Shown: positions 8,292 through 17,254, counted from the stretch's first letter. The stretch is 64,000 nucleotides of DNA from Thiomicrorhabdus sp. 6S3-12 (GCF_017571475.1 NZ_JAGETW010000008.1:88057-152056), one strand, 5' to 3'. Notes: generated from the sequence alone by a model not told the origin. Numbers and translations are program-made.

Positions 8292-9773
8292 CTAAGCGCA
8301 TTCAGGCGTATAGTGATAACGCCAACACTGTTCCGGGTGATCAAATAGCTTTTTAGCCCCTTCCGGCCCCCAACTTCCGGAAGGATAAGTATCGATATAT
8401 GCGGTTTCGGAACTCCAGGCCTGAAGAATCGGATCAACCACTGTCCAGGCCGCTTTCACCTCGTCATAACGCAGAAACAGCGAACGGTCGCCTTTGATGA
8501 CATCCAGCAACAGTTCTTCGTAGGCATCGTAAGAAGTATCCACATCTCCTTTCAAAGTTGCATCCAGACTGGTTTGCTCGGTCATGATTTCCAGTCCGGG
8601 CTGTTTTGCGGTCAACTCGATACGAATCGACTCTTCCGGCTGAATCCCAAAAACAATCCAGTTCGGCTCCATTTTTTTGACCTGAGAATCGCGGAAGAAC
8701 TGTTTCGGAGGATGCTTGAAACGAATCGCCACGATGGTGCGGTTTTTCGGCATGTTCTTACCGGTCTGAATATAAAAAGGCACACCGGCCCAGCGCCAGT
8801 TATCGATATACAGCTTCAAAGCGGCATAAGTTTCGGTAACGCTGTTTTTATCCACTCCAGGTTCCTGTAGATAAGCAGGAACCTGCTCACCATTAACCGA
8901 TCCCTCCGCATACTGCGCCCGATAAGCCTGATTATGTACGTTTTTCTTTAAAATCGGCCTGACCGATTGCAGCAATTTAACCTTTTCATTACGCAAAGCT
9001 TCGGCCTCCATCGACGCCGGCGGTTCCATCGCCACCAATGCCAGAAGCTGTAACAGATGCGACTGAATCATATCGCGCATGGCGCCGCTGGTATCGTAGT
9101 ATCCGGCGCGGGTACCGACCGGCTTGTCTTCAGCGTGGGTAATTTGAATATGATCGATGTAATTGCGATTCCATAAAGGTTCCATCATCAGATTGGCAAA
9201 ACGGAATACCATCAGATTCTGCACCATCCCCTTACCGAGATAGTGGTCAATACGATAGGTCTGTTCTTCATCAAGATATTTGTTAAGGCGCTTCTGCAAC
9301 TGCTTGGCGCTTTCGGCATCGTAACCGAACGGTTTTTCCAGCACGACACGACGCCAGCCCGAGTCTTCTCTGAGCAGTTTGGCTTCTCCAAGATGCTCGA
9401 CGGCCGGTGCAAACTGATCCGGACCCAAAGAGAGGTAAAAAGCCATGTTATTCGGCCAGTTATTGGCTTCGATATGCTCTTTCAGCTTCAAATAATCCTG
9501 CCCATTGAGAATATCCATTTTGAAATAGTCCAGACGGCTGCAGAAGCGGTCGCAGACTTCGTCGGTGATTCCGCCACGCGCTTTGGGCATAACCGCTTCC
9601 TTGACAGTTTCGATCCACTCATCGCGATCCCAGTCGCGACGGCCGATTGCAAGAATCTTCACTTCATCGGTTAAACGGTTGTGCTTTTCAAGATGATAAA
9701 ACGCCGGCATTAATTTGGTCATGGAAAGGTTTCCGGTCGCACCGAAAACCACATAAGTACAAGCTTCAGGCAT
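8292..9773 (-). CDS. zwf: Glucose-6-phosphate 1-dehydrogenase
   Basis: The 493-residue protein is of standard bacterial length. The N-terminal nucleotide fold begins VVFGATGNLSMTKLMPAF, EKPFGYD is near residue 148, and the active-site signature RIDHYLGKGMVQN is near 175. It oxidises glucose 6-phosphate to 6-phosphogluconolactone with NAD(P)+. It sits between gnd (2 bases upstream) and pgl. In an autotroph the oxidative branch could supply NADPH or break down stored hexose, which is inference. Confidence 0.96.
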   Translation of the reverse strand: MPEACTYVVFGATGNLSMTKLMPAFYHLEKHNRLTDEVKILAIGRRDWDRDEWIETVKEAVMPKARGGITDEVCDRFCSRLDYFKMDILNGQDYLKLKEHIEANNWPNNMAFYLSLGPDQFAPAVEHLGEAKLLREDSGWRRVVLEKPFGYDAESAKQLQKRLNKYLDEEQTYRIDHYLGKGMVQNLMVFRFANLMMEPLWNRNYIDHIQITHAEDKPVGTRAGYYDTSGAMRDMIQSHLLQLLALVAMEPPASMEAEALRNEKVKLLQSVRPILKKNVHNQAYRAQYAEGSVNGEQVPAYLQEPGVDKNSVTETYAALKLYIDNWRWAGVPFYIQTGKNMPKNRTIVAIRFKHPPKQFFRDSQVKKMEPNWIVFGIQPEESIRIELTAKQPGLEIMTEQTSLDATLKGDVDTSYDAYEELLLDVIKGDRSLFLRYDEVKAAWTVVDPILQAWSSETAYIDTYPSGSWGPEGAKKLFDHPEQCWRYHYTPECA

Positions 9774-9775
9774 GA

Positions 9776-11236
9776 TTACACCTCGTAGGTCGTCGAACTG
9801 ATTCGACCGCCGGACTGGATCCAGTCGGTATGGAAAAACTCGCCGCGCGCTGCATCGACTCGTTCGTAAGTATGGGCTCCGAAATAATCCCGTTGTGCCT
9901 GGAGAAGGTTGGCTGGCAGTTTAGCCGTTTTGTAACCGTCAAAAAATGCCAGTGCTGAACTTAGAGTCGGGGTCGGAATCTGTTGCTGAATCGCGAAAAT
10001 CACCGCTTTGCGCCAGTTATCGGCGCTGTTTTTAAGTGCCGAACTGAAGAAATCCGCCAGCAATAAATTGCTCAATTCCGGATCGTTTTCGTAAGCTTTT
10101 TTGATCTCTCCGAGGAAAGTACTGCGAATAATACAACCGCCGCGCCACATCAAAGCAATACCGCCATAATTCAGTTCCCAGCCGAACTCCTTGGCGGATT
10201 CCCGCATCAGCATATAACCTTGCGCATAAGAGACGATTTTCGAGGCGTATAAAGCATCATGGATCGCCTGCAGCATTTCCGATTTCTCAGCGTCGCTCAG
10301 ACTTGGCGGTTCGGCCGATGCGCCGAAGTTCGCCTCCGCCTTGATTCGTTCCTCTTTAAGCGCGGAAAGACAACGCGCATATACCGATTCGGTAATCAAA
10401 GTAACCGGGATTCCCAACTCCAAAGAACTGATACCGGTCCATTTACCGGTCCCCTTCTGGCCGGCGGCATCGAGGATTTTATCAACCAGAGGTTCGCCGT
10501 CCTGATCCTTGAATTTCAGGATCTCTGCGGTAATTTCGATCAAATAGCTGTCCAGAACTCCTTGATTCCATTCGGCAAAAACCTGCTGGCATTCGTCGGC
10601 ACTCAGCCCCAGTCCGTAACGCATCAAATGGTAGCATTCGGCAATCAACTGCATATCGCCGTACTCAATACCGTTGTGCACCATTTTGACATAATGTCCG
10701 GCACCGCCGTCGCCTACCCAGTCACAACAAGGAGCGCCGTCCGCCTTGGCGGAAATGGCCTGAAAAATCGGTTTGACCGAAGGCCATGCGGACGGATTTC
10801 CACCCGGCATGATCGACGGACCGTGACGGGCCCCCTCTTCACCGCCGGAAACCCCGGTTCCAATAAACTGAATGCCCTTTTCGGCCAAGGCTTCCGTGCG
10901 TCTTTGCGAATCGGTATACAAAGAGTTACCGCCATCAATAACGATATCGCCCGCTTCCAGATACGGAAGAAGCTGTTCGATAAACAGATCAACCACTTCT
11001 CCGGCCTTGACCATCAGCATAATCTTGCGCGGCGCACTCAAAGAATTAACCAGTTCTTCAATCGAAAAACAGCCAATCAGGTTGGCATTATCCGGCTCAG
11101 CCGCCAAAAATTCGTCCGTCTTCTGGCGCGAACGGTTATAGACCGCGACTTTAAAACCGTGATCGGTCATATTCAAAACTAGGTTCTGACCCATAACCGC
11201 TAATCCAATTAAAGCGATATCCGCCTGCTGTGCCAT
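9776..11236 (-). CDS. gnd: 6-phosphogluconate dehydrogenase, decarboxylating
   Basis: The 486-residue enzyme starts with the NADP-binding IGLAVMGQNL motif. It carries the family signature VDGGNSLYTDSQRR near residue 100 and GTGVSGGEEGARHGPSIMPGG near 127-147. The all-helical C-terminal domain includes GTGKWT near 262. The full-length family size is about 470-490. A strong AGGAGG stands 6-7 bases before the ATG. It is first in the gnd-zwf-pgl operon, preceded by a 439-base gene-free stretch holding two terminators. Confidence 0.96.
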   Translation of the reverse strand: MAQQADIALIGLAVMGQNLVLNMTDHGFKVAVYNRSRQKTDEFLAAEPDNANLIGCFSIEELVNSLSAPRKIMLMVKAGEVVDLFIEQLLPYLEAGDIVIDGGNSLYTDSQRRTEALAEKGIQFIGTGVSGGEEGARHGPSIMPGGNPSAWPSVKPIFQAISAKADGAPCCDWVGDGGAGHYVKMVHNGIEYGDMQLIAECYHLMRYGLGLSADECQQVFAEWNQGVLDSYLIEITAEILKFKDQDGEPLVDKILDAAGQKGTGKWTGISSLELGIPVTLITESVYARCLSALKEERIKAEANFGASAEPPSLSDAEKSEMLQAIHDALYASKIVSYAQGYMLMRESAKEFGWELNYGGIALMWRGGCIIRSTFLGEIKKAYENDPELSNLLLADFFSSALKNSADNWRKAVIFAIQQQIPTPTLSSALAFFDGYKTAKLPANLLQAQRDYFGAHTYERVDAARGEFFHTDWIQSGGRISSTTYEV

Positions 11237-11482
11237 AGAAGCCTCCTAAATGCCAACCTAAAAATACGCTAAAGCCATTATCTAAATTGCCTAAAAAACA
11301 TAAAAAAATAAAGGATTTTTATTTGATTAATTCAATAAATCTTTATTTCAATGAGATTTAACTCGAAATTTCACCAATTTGGTGCAATCGGAGTCTTTAT
11401 TTAAAAGCGATTATCAGACTAAAACGTTTAAATTTTGTTTATAAACAGAAATTCAGCAAAAACCGTGACACTTTTCACCAAT
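11237..11482. other. AT-rich region upstream of gnd
   Basis: No coding frame is credible here. The stretch is strongly AT-rich, including runs of A and T at 11290-11345, and probably contains the gnd promoter on the minus strand. I could not single out a convincing -35/-10 pair or a known riboswitch. Confidence 0.4.
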
Positions 11483-11515
11483 AAAAAACCGCCAGTAGAA
11501 TCCATCTATTGGCGG
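11483..11515 (-). terminator. Second rho-independent terminator between leuA and gnd
   Basis: On the minus strand an 11-base stem (CCGCCAATAGA paired with TCTACTGGCGG, one G-U pair) is followed by TTTTTT. It lies about 100 bases beyond the leuA terminator and before the gnd start. There is no protein-coding frame between the two, so it must end either leuA read-through or a separate short transcript. Confidence 0.8.
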
Positions 11516-11610
11516 CTTACTGTTGTTAACCGTATGAGATAGTGCGCCCATACTGGCAAATTCATCCTATGACACAACCAATAGACCTGGCCTCTTTTTT
11601 CTTTTGAAAA
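11516..11610 (-). ncRNA. Candidate small RNA between two terminators
   Basis: These 95 bases plus the terminator hairpin at 11483-11515 could form a minus-strand RNA of roughly 110-130 nt. The stretch is more GC-balanced than the AT-rich DNA beside it. It can form an internal hairpin in which GTATG pairs with CATAC. No protein frame is present. I do not recognise an RNA family and see no clear promoter, so this is only a candidate. Confidence 0.25.
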
Positions 11611-11644
11611 TAAAAAAACCGGTACCCGAATAATGGATACCGGT
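11611..11644 (-). terminator. Rho-independent terminator after leuA
   Basis: On the minus strand ACCGGTA and TACCGGT form the stem, followed by TTTTTTTA. It lies 32 bases after the leuA stop codon. Confidence 0.85.
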
Positions 11645-11675
11645 CAGTTAAATTGCCGATCAAATAAATACAGCG

Positions 11676-13343
11676 TTAACGCTGAAGTCCGCTCAAAGCC
11701 GCCAGAATCATTGCCGACACCGTATCCTGCGCCATGGCAATGCCTACTTTTTTTCCTTCCGGCATATCCAGATAAACATAAGCGATTGCCTGAGCATCCT
11801 TTCCATCCGGCATGGCATTTTGGTGCATGGCATGCTCTGAGTAGTCGATGACATCGATACTGGCGCCGGTTTTCGTCTGATAAGCATCGCACAGAGCGCT
11901 TAGGGTGCCCTGCCCCTTCCCAGTCCAGATTTCACCGGAAATTTCCAACTGAACCATCTCGGATTCCCCGTTGCGATCCACTTTGTAATTTTCCAACTGA
12001 TGATTATTTTCACCTAGTGCATAATGCGTTTTAAACGCCTCAAACAAGTCAATATGACTGACCACCCCGCCCTTTTCTTCGGCCAGTTTCTGTGCCACCG
12101 GAGCAAAATCCAACTGCACCCATTTCGGCAGATTCAATCCGTATTCCTGCGCCAATACAAAAGCGGAACCGGCTTTACCGGATTGCGAATTGACGCGAAT
12201 AATCGCTTCGTAGTCGCGGCCGATATCTTTCGGATCAATCGGTAGATAGGCAACGTTCCACGGCTGGCCATTTTTCTGTTTTAACAGACATTTACGGATC
12301 GCATCCTGATGGCTTCCCGAATAAGCGGTATAGACTACATCGCCTACCCAAGGATGACGCGGATGCGTTGAAATCTGGGTAACTTCCTCAACCACTTCAA
12401 TCCACTTTTTCGGGCTGGTGAAATCCAACTCGGGGTCGATTCCTTCCGAGTACAGATTCATTGCCAGCGTGACAATATCCATATTCCCGGTACGTTCACC
12501 GTTCCCTAAAAGCGTTCCTTCGATGCGATCCGCTCCCGCCAGAAGCGACAGTTCCGCGGCCGCAACCGCACAGCCGCGATCGTTGTGAGTATGAATGGAA
12601 ATAATCGCCGCTTCGCGGTTCGGCAGATTACGAATGAAATACTCGACCTGATCGGCAAAACGGTTCGGCGAGTTGCTTTCGACCGTCGCCGGAAGGTTCA
12701 AAATGCATTTATTATCGACCGTCGGCTGCCAGACATCCATTACCGCCTTGCACACCTCTACCGCATAATCCGTTTCGGTCTGTGAAAAGCTTTCCGGAGA
12801 ATATTGGAAGACCCATTCCGACTCAGGATGCGCTAGTGACGCTTTTTGCGCATATTCCTGCACCCATTTCGCCCCCTGCACCGCCATGGCTTTGATTTCG
12901 TCTTTCGATTTCTCGAAAACGTTTTCACGCTGCACTACCGAAGTGGTGTTGTAAACATGGATCACAGCCTTCTTGACACCTTTCAGAGCCTCATAGGTAC
13001 GCTCGATCAAATGTTCGCGCGCCTGAACCAGAACCTGAACCGTCACATCTTCGGGGATACGGTTTTCTTCGATTAGGCGGCGGGTAAAGTCGAACTCCGG
13101 CTGGGAAGCAGATGGGAAACCGATTTCAATGGTTTTAAAACCGATATCGACCAACTCGTGCCACAATTTCAGTTTCTGATCCACCGTCATCGGATTGGCC
13201 AGAGCCTGATTTCCATCGCGCAAATCGACGCTGACCCAGATAGGTGCTTTTTCAAGCTGATTATTAGGCCACTGGCGATCCGGCAAATTCGGAGTCGGGT
13301 TACGACGGTATTTTTCTGGCTGCATTACGGCGTTGATCGACAT
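11676..13343 (-). CDS. leuA: 2-isopropylmalate synthase
   Basis: The 555-residue enzyme condenses acetyl-CoA and 2-oxoisovalerate in leucine synthesis. The catalytic TIM-barrel signatures are [14 protein letters not shown] near residue 39 and [17 protein letters not shown] near 250, which contains the metal-binding His pair. A C-terminal regulatory domain follows from about 420. Length and the N-terminal [13 protein letters not shown] favour the longer LeuA type found in actinobacteria and some proteobacteria. It is monocistronic with its own terminator, and divergent from an Lrp/AsnC regulator that may control it. Confidence 0.95.
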   Translation of the reverse strand: MSINAVMQPEKYRRNPTPNLPDRQWPNNQLEKAPIWVSVDLRDGNQALANPMTVDQKLKLWHELVDIGFKTIEIGFPSASQPEFDFTRRLIEENRIPEDVTVQVLVQAREHLIERTYEALKGVKKAVIHVYNTTSVVQRENVFEKSKDEIKAMAVQGAKWVQEYAQKASLAHPESEWVFQYSPESFSQTETDYAVEVCKAVMDVWQPTVDNKCILNLPATVESNSPNRFADQVEYFIRNLPNREAAIISIHTHNDRGCAVAAAELSLLAGADRIEGTLLGNGERTGNMDIVTLAMNLYSEGIDPELDFTSPKKWIEVVEEVTQISTHPRHPWVGDVVYTAYSGSHQDAIRKCLLKQKNGQPWNVAYLPIDPKDIGRDYEAIIRVNSQSGKAGSAFVLAQEYGLNLPKWVQLDFAPVAQKLAEEKGGVVSHIDLFEAFKTHYALGENNHQLENYKVDRNGESEMVQLEISGEIWTGKGQGTLSALCDAYQTKTGASIDVIDYSEHAMHQNAMPDGKDAQAIAYVYLDMPEGKKVGIAMAQDTVSAMILAALSGLQR

Positions 13344-13405
13344 GACAATATTCTCATTAATTTTTTACGTTGAGGATATTTTACTGCCAAGATCACGCAT
13401 TTTTA

Positions 13406-13420
13406 TTGCAACCTATGCAA
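13406..13420. promoter_or_regulatory. Inverted repeat between leuA and the Lrp-type gene, possible operator
   Basis: TTGCA and TGCAA are separated by 5 bases and form a perfect 15-bp inverted repeat in the 153-base divergent intergenic region. A related ATTATGCAATTAA follows at about 13433. Lrp/AsnC proteins bind AT-rich imperfect palindromes of about this size, so autoregulation and leuA control are plausible. A -10-like TATAAT at 13461-13466 lies about 35 bases before the regulator start. Confidence 0.35.
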
Positions 13421-13496
13421 ACAAAACAACTAATTATGCAATTAAATTTCAATTTAAAACTATAATCAGAATAATATTCTCAAAAATAGGTAAAGC

Positions 13497-13964
13497 GTGA
13501 TGAAATTTGATCAATACGATAAACAGATTCTAAATGCGCTGCAAAAAAACGGTCGTCTCAGCAATCAGGAAATTGCCGACCAGATAGGACTTTCTCCATC
13601 GGCCTGCCTGCGTCGTTTTAAGGCATTGGAAGAATCGGGGGTGATTCAGGGATACCGCACCCTGCTGGATCGTAAAAAACTGGATTTGGATCTGATGGCG
13701 CTGGTGCATATTTCGATGGATAAACACACTCCGGAACGATTTCAGCAGTTTGAGGATGCGATCGTCAGACTGCCGAACGTGGTCGAATGTCTGCTGTTAA
13801 CCGGTCAGACCGCCGACTATCAATTGAAAGTGCTGGTCAAAGATCTGGATGCCTATCAGGAACTTCTGCTCAACCACTTAACGCAAATTCCCGGCGTCAG
13901 CGGTGTCCACACCAGTTTTGTCCTGAGAAAAGTGGTCAGTGACGCCATGATTCCGATCGCCTGA
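13497..13964 (+). CDS. Lrp/AsnC family transcriptional regulator
   Basis: The 155-residue protein begins with the AsnC-type helix-turn-helix (QILNALQKNGRLSNQEIADQ, then LSPSACLRRFKALEESGVI). A RAM effector-binding domain follows from about residue 65 (ALVHISMDKHTPE). Adjacent GTG 13497 and ATG 13500 can both start it; AGG at 13488 fits either. Divergence from leuA suggests control of branched-chain amino acid synthesis or its own gene, perhaps with leucine as effector. Confidence 0.9.
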   Translation: MMKFDQYDKQILNALQKNGRLSNQEIADQIGLSPSACLRRFKALEESGVIQGYRTLLDRKKLDLDLMALVHISMDKHTPERFQQFEDAIVRLPNVVECLLLTGQTADYQLKVLVKDLDAYQELLLNHLTQIPGVSGVHTSFVLRKVVSDAMIPIA

Positions 13965-13977
13965 ACAAGAGTTTGTT

Positions 13978-14763
13978 CTAATCGATATCAAAATCGTCCA
14001 GATCCGGCGTAGGTGGTTTACCGTTATAAATCTGCCCGATACGGTACTGAATATAACTCTCTCTGGAGAAGTAGTACGGATCCGGTTGATTCTGCAGATC
14101 ATCCAGCAGAGGGGCGATTTTGGTGTATTCGACAAAACCGGAAGTGGCAAAGATCGCAAATCTTTCTTCGGTCTCAAAATCAGCCGCATCATATACCTGA
14201 GTCGGATCGGTAACGCTCTCGGTCACATCGCCGAAAAGATTTCGCGTAGTTGTCGGCCCCAACAGAGGGAGTACCAGATAATTGGCATTATCCCAAACGC
14301 CCCAGACATAAAGCGTCTGCCCGAAGTCTTCGTTCTTAGAAGGTAATCCCGCTTCGGTCGCAATATCCAGAATCCCGAATAAGCCTAAGGTACTGTTGAG
14401 GGCAAAACGCATAATCCCGCCAAGACCATCCTCGATATTGCCTTGTAAAAAGCTGTTTAAAGCCGATAGAGGCTCCTTGAGGTTATTTAAAAAGTTTTCT
14501 ACCCCAGTACGCGCCGGTTGAGGGATCTCTCTATAGGCATTAGCTAACGGGCGTCCTATAGCATCGTGAAAAGCCATATTGAAATCGAACATGGAGCGGT
14601 TGAAGGATTCATAGGGATCCAACGAACTGATCGCCGTAGCTTCGGACTGTGTCCCTTGCTGCTGTTCGGATGTTACAGAAACCTCGGTCGACGGATTTTG
14701 ATCCGCATAGACTTTAGAGGTGAGAACAAACGTGATTAATGCAAAAAGTATGGTTTTTTTCAT
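13978..14763 (-). CDS. MlaA (VacJ) family protein without a lipobox cysteine
   Basis: The 261-residue protein has the MlaA core: DPYESFNRSMFDFN at about residues 50-63, then LGPTTTRNLFGD and a VLPLLGP motif. MlaA is the outer-membrane part of the Mla phospholipid retrieval pathway. The N-terminus (MKKTILFALITFVLTSKVYA) is a signal peptide, but it has no Cys at the cleavage site, so it should be released as a soluble or otherwise anchored protein. The usual family member is a lipoprotein. No mlaBCDEF genes are nearby. It lies 17 bases from the OxyR-like gene and may be co-transcribed. Confidence 0.88.
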   Translation of the reverse strand: MKKTILFALITFVLTSKVYADQNPSTEVSVTSEQQQGTQSEATAISSLDPYESFNRSMFDFNMAFHDAIGRPLANAYREIPQPARTGVENFLNNLKEPLSALNSFLQGNIEDGLGGIMRFALNSTLGLFGILDIATEAGLPSKNEDFGQTLYVWGVWDNANYLVLPLLGPTTTRNLFGDVTESVTDPTQVYDAADFETEERFAIFATSGFVEYTKIAPLLDDLQNQPDPYYFSRESYIQYRIGQIYNGKPPTPDLDDFDID

Positions 14764-14780
14764 AATTTAAAATACTTTTC

Positions 14781-15707
14781 TTATTCAATTGGTGTGGTAC
14801 AGGGAAGACTGATATTTTTAATAATTTTTCTGAAAACTTCCAGAACCTGAGTACGCGGAAATGTTTTGCGCCAGGCTAGAGCGACAACGCGACTGGCTTG
14901 ATCTTTATGCGCCAACTCTCGAATCTGGAATAGATTTTCGTCTCTTTCGGATAAGGAGGTGCAGGGAAAAATAGAAATACCGGCTCCTGAAGCAACCATA
15001 TAACGGATTGTTTCCAGCGAACTGCCTTCGAAAGTTTTCTGTAAACGATCGCTTTGATAATTCATATGCATCAGATTAGGGTAGGTTTCAACGACTTGAT
15101 CCCTGAAACAGTGACCGGCGCCAAGCAGCAGCACGGTTTCGTTTTTAATCTGATGAATCGCGATTTTGCCTTCTTTTTCAGCTAATGGATGCGAGTTTGG
15201 AACCACGACTTTAAAAGGTTCACGATACAGTGGCATGGTTTCAATATTAGGCTCCTGAAACGGCAATGACAGAATTGCAATATCCAAATCACCCGATTGA
15301 AGTTTATCCGCCAGTACATGCGTATAGTTCTCTTCAATCATTAAAGGCACGCTTGGAAACTGTTTACTGAATTCAGGAATGAACTGAGGCAGTAAATAGG
15401 GGGCTACCGTATAGATTGCCCCGATTTTCAACTGTGTTGAAAGATCGCCGTGCGATTCCTGAGCGATAGTCTTGATATCTTGAGTGCGTTCAATAACCTC
15501 TTCAGCCAGACTGATAATCTTTTTACCTACCGGCGTGACTATGACATCCTGCTTACGTCTTTCAAAAAGTGTAACACCTAATTCTTCTTCAAGCTTCTTA
15601 ACGGCTACGCTCAAAGTAGGCTGACTGACAAAACAGGTTTCCGATGCTTTACGAAAATGTTTCTCTTTGGCGACAGCAATAATGTATTTCAATTCGCTTA
15701 ATGTCAT
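14781..15707 (-). CDS. LysR-type regulator, OxyR-like
   Basis: The 308-residue protein has a LysR helix-turn-helix (HFRKASETCFVSQPTLSVAVKKLEEELG) and an effector domain from about residue 90. The sequence GAGHCFRDQVVETYPNL near residue 200 aligns with the OxyR redox site: the peroxidatic Cys of GHC is kept. The position of the second (resolving) Cys, often written QVLEACP, is Tyr here. It is therefore an OxyR relative whose disulfide switch would need another partner Cys, such as that in FPCTSL near 251, or which acts by a different chemistry. A peroxide-response role is inference. Confidence 0.85.
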   Translation of the reverse strand: MTLSELKYIIAVAKEKHFRKASETCFVSQPTLSVAVKKLEEELGVTLFERRKQDVIVTPVGKKIISLAEEVIERTQDIKTIAQESHGDLSTQLKIGAIYTVAPYLLPQFIPEFSKQFPSVPLMIEENYTHVLADKLQSGDLDIAILSLPFQEPNIETMPLYREPFKVVVPNSHPLAEKEGKIAIHQIKNETVLLLGAGHCFRDQVVETYPNLMHMNYQSDRLQKTFEGSSLETIRYMVASGAGISIFPCTSLSERDENLFQIRELAHKDQASRVVALAWRKTFPRTQVLEVFRKIIKNISLPCTTPIE

Positions 15708-16180
15708 AAGTCCGATTTTTATCCTATATGAGCCTATCTAGAAGGAAACTTGTGAGTAAACCAAGAGTGTTATTAAAAGATAGATTTGAATATATATTCA
15801 TTATTATCTTTACTCTTATGCAGAAGATATCTGTAGATAAAAGCGAAAAAAGCTTTTTAATCATAGGTTTAACCGGTGATTAAGCTGTGCAAAGCCTTTT
15901 TCATAACCCTTGTGAGTAAAAGTGGGTGAATTGGGGATAAAATTTTGAATTTAAGAAAAACACGTATTTATCCACAAAAAGACACACTTTATCCAGAGGG
16001 TTGGCTGCTAAATTGTGAGTTTTCGCCTGCCATGATACTTTGAAAGACGGATTTTTGCATTTCTGCTGGTAAAAAAATCGCCTGCTTCTGTTACTTTTGG
16101 CCGAATTCATTAGAATGGGCGGACATTATTGATAGAAACTTTTTAATCGAGAAAACTGAAAACGGATTGGAGGGCATGGA
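15708..16180. other. 473-base intergenic region with DnaA-box-like sequences
   Basis: No convincing gene was seen; a 69-codon minus-strand frame has no family features or good ribosome site. The region is AT-rich and holds TTATCCACA (15968-15976, a perfect DnaA box), TTATCCAGA (15989-15997), TGTAGATAA (15832-15840) and two TGTGAGTAA (15751 and 15911). It also contains the promoters of the OxyR-like gene and of the nitroreductase gene; TAGAAT at 16111 is a candidate -10. Confidence 0.45.
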
Positions 16181-16780
16181 ATGAGTATGGATACCGAAGA
16201 GTTACAGAGTTTGATCGCTTCCCGCAGAACTTGTTATCTGTTTAACCCGAAAGAAACCATGCCGCTACTGGACGATGCCGTTTATCGTTGTTTAAATGCT
16301 GCTATCTGGGCTCCAAATCATAAATTAACCCAGCCATGGCGCTTTTGGGTTTTAGGCGCTCAGAGCCAGTCTGAATTGGCCGAAGTTTATGCGCAGTTGA
16401 GAGCAGACAGCCGTGCAGAACCGCAAAGTGAAGCGCATCAATCGATTTATCAGGCAGCTATCGAAAGATTTCAAAAGTTTCCGCGGATCCTTCTGGTAGG
16501 GCAGGTACTGGATAGCGATGAGATACGGCGAAAAGAAGATTATGCGGCCTGTGCCTGTGCGATTCAGAATCTTCAGCTGATGGCCTGGCAGCAGGGAATC
16601 GGTGTACAGTGGAGTACCGGACCGATTTTACAGTCGGATGTCACTTACCGTATGCTGGGTGAGTCTAGAGATAAGGTTGAATTGATCGGTGCACTCTATA
16701 TGGGATATCTGAAAGGTGACTGTAATACCCAGAATGCTAAACGCAAACCGGTTGAAGAGGTCAGCCGCTGGTTGCCTTAA
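16181..16780 (+). CDS. Nitroreductase family protein
   Basis: The 199-residue protein begins LQSLIASRRTCYLFNP, the usual start of flavin-dependent nitroreductases (arginine pair contacting FMN phosphate). AAIWAPNHKLTQPWRFWV follows near residues 45-63, and LMAWQQGIGVQWSTGP near 131-146. It probably uses FMN and NAD(P)H; the physiological substrate is unknown. GGAGGG stands about 8 bases before ATG 16181. It is monocistronic and convergent with the acetolactate synthase pair. Confidence 0.85.
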   Translation: MSMDTEELQSLIASRRTCYLFNPKETMPLLDDAVYRCLNAAIWAPNHKLTQPWRFWVLGAQSQSELAEVYAQLRADSRAEPQSEAHQSIYQAAIERFQKFPRILLVGQVLDSDEIRRKEDYAACACAIQNLQLMAWQQGIGVQWSTGPILQSDVTYRMLGESRDKVELIGALYMGYLKGDCNTQNAKRKPVEEVSRWLP

Positions 16781-16864
16781 AGTTTGAGCTTTGAGGTTGG
16801 AGAAAAATAGGCGCTCTTAGCCGGAGTAGGGCCGTTTAGAGTGAATTTTCGGCCAACCGTCGTA

Positions 16865-17206
16865 TTACAGCTTGATCATGTCCTCGTCTTCGAAGACCGG
16901 TGAATTATTCTGGTTCATGTGGCGCAATTTCTTTTTAAACAGCATGATGTTCTGTACCGGTTCCGGCAGATCGGTAATCAGCATCACATCGCGATCGATC
17001 AGAATCTGAATGATATCTTCGATGGAACGGATCATTTTAAGGTCAAGGGTTTGCAGAAGTTCTTGGATTAACTCCTGAGAGTTCTCGGATTGGGCGATGA
17101 AATGACTGACCTGCGGGTCGTTAAGACTAATCTCCTCAAACCCTTCTTTAGGATGAAATTCAATATCGGTAATATTTTCCGAAGCGTCTTTTTTCACATA
17201 GAGCAT
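16865..17206 (-). CDS. Small conserved gammaproteobacterial protein beside acetolactate synthase
   Basis: The 113-residue acidic protein starts MLYVKKDASENITDI and has a helical segment IRSIEDIIQILIDRDVMLITDLPEP. It matches a conserved gammaproteobacterial family of about 110 residues that databases often label, without good reason, as tryptophan-synthase-beta-like. No catalytic motif or membrane segment is visible. The frame is open to 17227, but AAGGA lies 7 bases before the ATG at 17206, which also gives the family's usual start. It follows the acetolactate synthase gene by 48 bases on the same strand, so it may act with it. Confidence 0.7.
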   Translation of the reverse strand: MLYVKKDASENITDIEFHPKEGFEEISLNDPQVSHFIAQSENSQELIQELLQTLDLKMIRSIEDIIQILIDRDVMLITDLPEPVQNIMLFKKKLRHMNQNNSPVFEDEDMIKL

Positions 17207-17254
17207 AAGATTATCCTTTGCCGTCATTTTGGAATATCTGACAGGCTATTGTTT

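Noticed and set aside
10259..11182. Long plus-strand frame of 307 codons opposite gnd
   Set aside because: Antisense shadow of a confidently identified enzyme; composition rich in Arg, Gln and His as expected for such shadows.
15901..16110. 69-codon minus-strand frame in the gap before the nitroreductase gene
   Set aside because: No ribosome site, no recognisable family and unusual composition; it covers the DnaA-box-like sequences instead.
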